DNA of 64,000 nt, taken from Streptomyces sp. NRRL F-5727. GTDB taxonomy: Bacteria; Actinomycetota; Actinomycetes; Streptomycetales; Streptomycetaceae. Under the pieces are notes generated by a model that made no database searches, was not told where the DNA came from, and was given only the letters and a program-made list of their open reading frames with translations. Position 1 is the first letter of the stretch. Each line of letters begins with the position of its first letter. Shown in pieces: positions 60,559 to 64,000 of this stretch. The position numbers were made by a program, and so were the translations under genes. The stretch lies in NCBI RefSeq assembly GCF_000719555.1, contig NZ_JOGX01000031.1:1-64000 (forward strand). The letters are read 5' to 3'.

Positions 60559-61152
60559 ATGAGGCTCTTCGCCGCCGTCCTGCCGCCCGCCGCGCGGCTC
60601 GCCGAACTGGGTGCCGTCGTCGACGGGCTCCACGCCCTGCCCGGGGCCGACGCCCTGCGCTGGACCTCCCGCCCGGGCTGGCACTTCACCCTCGCGTTCA
60701 TGGGCGAGGTCGACGACGCCCTGCTGCCGGACCTGCACGCCCGGCTGGCCCGGGCCGCCCACCGCACCCCGCCGTTCGGACTGCGGCTGCACGGCGGCGG
60801 CCACTTCGGGCGGCGCGCCCTGTGGACCGGCGCCGCCGGGGACCTGGACGGGATGCGGCTGCTCGCCGAGCGCGCCGACGCGGCGGCCCGCCGGGCCGGG
60901 ATCCCGATGGAGGAGCACCGCCGCTACCAGGCCCATCTGACGATCGCCCGCGCCCGCGGCGAGGGCGTCCCCCTGACCCCCTTCCTCGAAGCGCTCCACT
61001 CCTTCGAGGGCACCCGCTGGCAGGTCGGCGAGCTGGCCCTGGTCCGCTCGAACCTGCCGGTGGGCGGGGCGCCGGGGGAGCAGCCCCGGTACGAGACGGT
61101 GGCCGCCTGGCCGCTGGAGGGCGGAGCGGGAGGGGCGGCGGGGGCAGGTTAA
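60559..61152 (+). CDS. thpR: RNA 2',3'-cyclic phosphodiesterase ThpR
   Basis: A 197-residue 2H phosphoesterase. The two catalytic tetrapeptides are HFTL (in WHFTLAFMGEV) and HLTI (in YQAHLTIARARG), spaced as in ThpR/LigT. The N-terminus MRLFAAVLPPAARLAEL is typical. It hydrolyses 2',3'-cyclic phosphate ends of RNA to 2'-phosphate. It sits a few bases from a 29-codon membrane peptide gene. Confidence 0.93.
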   Translation: MRLFAAVLPPAARLAELGAVVDGLHALPGADALRWTSRPGWHFTLAFMGEVDDALLPDLHARLARAAHRTPPFGLRLHGGGHFGRRALWTGAAGDLDGMRLLAERADAAARRAGIPMEEHRRYQAHLTIARARGEGVPLTPFLEALHSFEGTRWQVGELALVRSNLPVGGAPGEQPRYETVAAWPLEGGAGGAAGAG

Positions 61153-61161
61153 CCTCGTGGG

Positions 61162-61251
61162 GTGGACCCGAAGACTCGTAACCGGATCATGGCCGGTGTG
61201 CTCGTACTGATGTTCGCGGTGATCGCGCTGACCTCCGTGGTCGGTCAGTAA
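61162..61251 (+). CDS. 29-aa small membrane peptide
   Basis: GTG 61162 opens a frame reading MDPKTRNRIMAGVLVLMFAV, then IALTSVVGQ, and ends at TAA 61251. Eight polar/basic residues are followed by a single membrane segment. It lies 9 nt after thpR, and I recall similar DP-TRNRIMAGVLVLMF peptides in other streptomycetes. That recollection and the reading-frame quality are the only support. Confidence 0.55.
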   Translation: MDPKTRNRIMAGVLVLMFAVIALTSVVGQ

Positions 61252-61265
61252 CGGCGGTCATCCCT

Positions 61266-61287
61266 TGCTTCGAGCGCGCTCGAAGCA
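61266..61287. promoter_or_regulatory. 22-bp perfect palindrome upstream of the aldo/keto reductase
   Basis: TGCTTCGAGCG/CGCTCGAAGCA, 11-bp arms without spacer, ending 15 nt before the start codon. It resembles the operators of MerR-family regulators that activate oxidoreductase genes from a long-spacer promoter. No MerR gene is adjacent. Confidence 0.7.
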
Positions 61288-61302
61288 GTTGGCTGGTGAC
61301 TC

Positions 61303-62292
61303 ATGGAGTACACGCAGCTCGGACGCACCGGACTCAAGGTCAGCCGCCTCGTCCTCGGCACGATGAACTTCGGCCCGCAGACCGACGAGGCCACCAGTCA
61401 CGCGATCATGGACACGGCGCTCGACGCCGGCCTGAACTTCTTCGACACGGCCAACGTGTATGGGTGGGGTGAGAACAAGGGCCGCACCGAGGAGATCATC
61501 GGCTCCTGGTTCGCCAAGGGCGACGGCCGCCGCGACAAGACCGTCCTCGCCACCAAGGTGTACGGGAACATGGGCCCCGACGGCGAGGCGTGGCCGAACC
61601 ACGACAAGATCTCCGCCCTCAACATCCGTCGCGCGGTGGACGCCAGCCTCAAGCGGCTCGGCACCGACTACATCGACGTCTACCAGTTCCACCACGTCGA
61701 CCGCGCCACCCCCTTCGACGAGGTGTGGCAGGCGATCGACGTCCTCATCAAGCAGGGCAAGATCCTCTACGCCGGCTCCTCCAACTTCCCCGGCTACAAG
61801 ATCGCCCAGGCGAACGAGGCCGCCGCCCGCCGCGGCATGGTCGGCCTGGTCAGCGAGCAGTGCCTCTACAACCTCTTCGAGCGCCGCGCCGAGATGGAGG
61901 TCATCCCGGCCGCCCAGGAGTACGGCCTCGGGGTCATCCCCTGGTCGCCGCTGCACGGCGGTCTGCTCGGCGGCGTCCTGAAGAAGGAGACCGAGGGCAA
62001 GCGGCGCACCGAGGGCCGCGCGGCGGAGACGCTCGCGGACCCGGCGAAGCGGGCACGGTTCCAGGCGTACGAGGACCTGCTCGACAAGCACGGTCTCGCC
62101 CCCGGCGAGGTCGGCCTGGCCTGGCTGCTCACCCGCCCCGGCGTGACCGGCCCGATCGTCGGCCCGCGCACCCCGGAGCAGCTGGCGGGCGCCCTGCGCG
62201 CGCTGGAGCTGGAGCTGTCGGACGAGCTCCTGGCGGAGCTGGACGAGATCTTCCCGGGCCCGGGCCCCTCGCCGGAGGCGTTCGCCTGGTAG
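61303..62292 (+). CDS. aldo/keto reductase
   Basis: A 329-residue NADPH-dependent TIM-barrel reductase. The catalytic tetrad appears as Asp and Tyr in FFDTANVYGWGENKG, Lys in ATKVYG and His in YQFHHVD. The cofactor site is near VGPRTPEQL at the C-terminus. KR in GRRDKTVLA and YIDVYQFH match the AKR family that includes YhdN/Tas-like proteins. It is controlled by a promoter containing a perfect 22-bp palindrome. Its stop codon overlaps the first base of a minisatellite. Confidence 0.93.
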   Translation: MEYTQLGRTGLKVSRLVLGTMNFGPQTDEATSHAIMDTALDAGLNFFDTANVYGWGENKGRTEEIIGSWFAKGDGRRDKTVLATKVYGNMGPDGEAWPNHDKISALNIRRAVDASLKRLGTDYIDVYQFHHVDRATPFDEVWQAIDVLIKQGKILYAGSSNFPGYKIAQANEAAARRGMVGLVSEQCLYNLFERRAEMEVIPAAQEYGLGVIPWSPLHGGLLGGVLKKETEGKRRTEGRAAETLADPAKRARFQAYEDLLDKHGLAPGEVGLAWLLTRPGVTGPIVGPRTPEQLAGALRALELELSDELLAELDEIFPGPGPSPEAFAW

Positions 62293-62423
62293 GTCCTGAC
62301 CTCCTGGTGGGTCCTGACCTCCTGGCGGGTCCTGATCTCCTGGTGGGTCCTGACCTCCTGGTGGGTCCTGATCTCCTGGTGGGTCCTGATCTCCTGGCGG
62401 GTCCTGATCTCCTGGTGGATCCC
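62292..62423. repeat. 18-bp minisatellite, seven full copies
   Basis: Units such as GGTCCTGATCTCCTGGTG are repeated head to tail in phase from 62292 to 62417, with a partial eighth. Copies differ only at position 9 (C/T) and position 17 (T/C). The array starts at the last base of the aldo/keto reductase stop codon and ends just before the MarR stop. It is intergenic. Confidence 0.9.
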
Positions 62424-62437
62424 TCCTGACGGTGGGC

Positions 62438-62974
62438 TCAGACGCCGCCGAGCCAGCTGGTGGCGTCGAGGCGGAACGTGGTCTCCGCGGGGACGACGTT
62501 CCGCAGGTCCTCCTCCAGGGCGCGGACGCGGTCGGCGCCGAGGACGGCGCTCCACTCGGCCCGCAGCTCGTCGAAGACGGCGGCGGAGCGGGCCAGGGCG
62601 TCGTGTCCGCGCGGGGTGAGGTGGACGAGTTTGCGGCGCGCGTCAGCGGGATCGTCGGCGCGTTCCGCGTATCCGAGGGCGAGGAGCCGGTCGACGGTCT
62701 TGCCGGCCGCCTGCTTGGAGACGCCGAGCCGGCGGCCGATCTCGCTGGCGGTGGCGCCCCGGCCGCCGATCGCCTGCATGGCGAAGCCGTGGGCGGGCCG
62801 CATGTCGGGGTGACCCTCGTCGGCGAGCCGGGCGTGCAGCCGGTCGATGAGGGTGCGGAAGCCGCCGAAGAGCAGGAGCGGCAACAGGAAACCGGGGGAG
62901 TCGGGAATCCCCTTGCCCGGATCGACAACCTGGTTTACGTTTTCTTCAGCGACATGGTCAACCATGTTGTCCAT
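62438..62974 (-). CDS. MarR-family transcriptional regulator
   Basis: A 178-residue MarR protein with an N-terminal polar extension (MDNMVDHVAEENVNQVVDPG). The HTH reads GRGATASEIGRRLGVSKQAA then GKTVDRLLALGYAERADDPA and DARRKLVHLTPRG. A second ATG at 62965 is possible. It is divergent from the CMD-family gene with overlapping promoter sequence (GACATGGTCAACCATGTTGTC), so it probably controls that gene and itself. It could alternatively also control the aldo/keto reductase, on whose end it converges. Confidence 0.88.
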   Translation of the reverse strand: MDNMVDHVAEENVNQVVDPGKGIPDSPGFLLPLLLFGGFRTLIDRLHARLADEGHPDMRPAHGFAMQAIGGRGATASEIGRRLGVSKQAAGKTVDRLLALGYAERADDPADARRKLVHLTPRGHDALARSAAVFDELRAEWSAVLGADRVRALEEDLRNVVPAETTFRLDATSWLGGV

Positions 62975-62992
62975 TCTAGGAGGGGGACCACC

Positions 62993-63463
62993 TTGCCGCA
63001 CCCGCACCCGCACCCGCACCCCAACCCCGACCCGCATCCGCAGACCGCACCCGCCGGCCTCCCCGACCGCACCGCCGGCGCCGTCGCGCTCCTCAAGGCC
63101 CAGGCCCCGCAGGTCCTCGACGCCTTCCTCGCGCTCTCCGCGATGTTCGAGTCCACCAGCCTCGACCCGCACTCCCGCGAGACCGTGATCCTCACCGTCG
63201 CCCACCGCAGCCAGTGCCACCTGTGCATCGACATGCACGAGGCGAAGCTCGCCGCCCTCGGCCCCGCCCCCGCGCCCGAACGCCTCGACGCCGTCCGGAA
63301 GTTCACCCTCCAGGTGCTCGCCTCCTCGGGCGCGGTGTCGGACGCCGAACTGGCCGCCTTCGAGGCCGCCGGCCACACCCGTCAGAACGCCCTGGAGGTC
63401 GTCCTCGGGATCGGCGCGTACACCCTCTCCACCTTCGCGAACCGGCTCACCCGCGCCGCGTGA
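62993..63463 (+). CDS. carboxymuconolactone decarboxylase / AhpD-like protein
   Basis: A 156-residue all-helical protein. The redox motif CHLCIDMHEAKL (CxxCxxxH) within HRSQCHLCIDMHEA is diagnostic of the AhpD/CMD family, which reduces peroxides via AhpC-type partners or acts on lactones. It starts at TTG 62993 with AGGAGGGGG in front. The first 16 residues are an unusual His-Pro tract (LPHPHPHPHPNPDPHP), made by CACCCG hexamer repeats, that could bind metal. It is divergent from the MarR gene and overlaps the convergent SGNH gene by 17 bp. Confidence 0.88.
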   Translation: MPHPHPHPHPNPDPHPQTAPAGLPDRTAGAVALLKAQAPQVLDAFLALSAMFESTSLDPHSRETVILTVAHRSQCHLCIDMHEAKLAALGPAPAPERLDAVRKFTLQVLASSGAVSDAELAAFEAAGHTRQNALEVVLGIGAYTLSTFANRLTRAA

Positions 63464-64000
63464 CGTACGGCCCGCCGAGCCCCCACGCCTGGTGCATCGC
63501 CCCGGCGAAGGCGGCGGCCAGCTTGTGCTCGCCGCTCGGACCCGGATGCGTCCCGTCGTACGTGTCCTCCTGGAGGTCGTACGACTCCGGGACCGTCGCC
63601 AGCAGCAGCGGCGAGACCGCCGAGTCGAGGTCGGCGACCGCCTTCGCGAGCAGCTCGTTGAAGCGGGCGCACTCGGCGGCGAAGGGCGCGTCGTACGTGG
63701 CGCGGACGTTCGGGATCACGGGCAGCAGCACCGCCCGGACCCGAGGGTTCGCGGCCCGGGCGGCGGCCAGGAAGGCCCGCACGTTCTCCTCGGTCTGGTC
63801 GCTGTTCGTGTAGAAGCCCAGGTCGATCAGGCCCAGCGAGACCAACAGCACGTCGGCGCCGGTGGCGGCCACGGTCTCCCCGACCACCGGCGCCATGTGC
63901 AGCCACCCCTCGCCCCACCCGGCCAGGTGCCGGCGGGCCGGGGCGGGGAAGGCCGGGTCGGCGTAGGCGTCCGAGACCGGCGCGTCGGCGGCCGGGTCGT
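63447..64000 (-). CDS. SGNH/GDSL hydrolase (5' end beyond window)
   Basis: At least 183 residues, open to the right edge. The residues before the internal Met (GWGEGWLHMAPVVGETVAAT) continue the frame without a stop, so the gene starts outside the window. LVSLGLIDLGFYTNSDQTEE, with the block-III-type N and EENVRAFLAAARAANPRVRA, and the C-terminal DGTHPGPSGEHKLA (DxxH) are the SGNH signature. The block I GDS and its catalytic Ser would be off the edge. An esterase or lipase acting on a small ester is expected. Confidence 0.82.
   Translation of the reverse strand, partial: DPAADAPVSDAYADPAFPAPARRHLAGWGEGWLHMAPVVGETVAATGADVLLVSLGLIDLGFYTNSDQTEENVRAFLAAARAANPRVRAVLLPVIPNVRATYDAPFAAECARFNELLAKAVADLDSAVSPLLLATVPESYDLQEDTYDGTHPGPSGEHKLAAAFAGAMHQAWGLGGPYVTRRG

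Noticed and set aside
62292..62423. CRISPR array
   Set aside because: The 18-bp units are contiguous with no spacers, and no cas genes are present.

Overview
The window is a typical actinobacterial chromosome segment and almost certainly Streptomyces: very high GC, strong G/C third-position bias, GTG and TTG starts, 4-nt start/stop overlaps, a futalosine menaquinone pair (mqnD/mqnB), a mycothiol-type MshA homologue, a DUF3027/DUF2771/DUF2530 family set and a palindromic dispersed repeat of a kind I recognise from streptomycetes. I see no IS element, prophage, CRISPR array, rRNA or tRNA gene. Both edges cut through sequence; the last gene (SGNH hydrolase) is truncated.

Layout. 1-2.85 kb: small ABM-like protein, DUF2087 protein, LysE exporter, APC permease. 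2.8-6.75 kb: a TetR regulator and its probable targets (MFS exporter plus cupin, divergent from an FMN reductase plus MBL hydrolase), tied together by four copies of one operator-like motif. 6.7-9.3 kb: a two-gene unit of unknown function (54-aa membrane protein and an SVGS-repeat protein), a class C beta-lactamase-fold serine hydrolase and a histidine phosphatase. 9.3-19.8 kb: the most interesting block, a putative small-molecule cluster with a PIG-L deacetylase divergent from an asparagine-synthase homologue, a PrpF/DapF-fold isomerase, a catalytically odd SDR, a MetRS-like protein with a degraded KMSKS loop and an MshA-like glycosyltransferase. A 66-aa membrane or secreted peptide and two tandem paralogous TrmB/LuxR-type regulators follow. 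The combination copies the logic of mycothiol synthesis (glycosyltransferase, deacetylase, tRNA-synthetase-like ligase).

19.9-23.5 kb: Fur regulator, methyltransferase, GNAT, BlaI plus M56 peptidase. 23.6-28.6 kb: copper homeostasis (CsoR, CopA, CopZ-like chaperone, secreted His-rich copper protein, CutC) with at least four ATACCCC...GGGGTAT CsoR-type boxes, one of them in front of blaI-M56, and a DasR-like box in front of cutC. 28.6-39.6 kb: kinase-like APH, HelD, XPB-type helicase and its large partner protein, with Uma2, VOC and small membrane proteins. 39.5-42.4 kb: iron-siderophore ABC importer lacking a local binding protein, with an iron-box-like site. 42.5-55.5 kb: HAD phosphatase, cold-shock protein, mqnD/mqnB, DUF2771 lipoprotein, MFS, DUF3027, a large GHKL (sacsin-like) ATPase, SRPBCC, CtpE-like P-type ATPase. 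55.6-64 kb: NCS2 purine permease, RHH protein, MarR plus MFS, LTD secreted protein, GNAT, ThpR, a 29-aa membrane peptide, aldo/keto reductase with a perfect 22-bp palindrome, an 18-bp minisatellite, MarR divergent from a CMD/AhpD-like protein, and the SGNH hydrolase.

All functional names come from reading motifs and gene order by eye; no database search was run.
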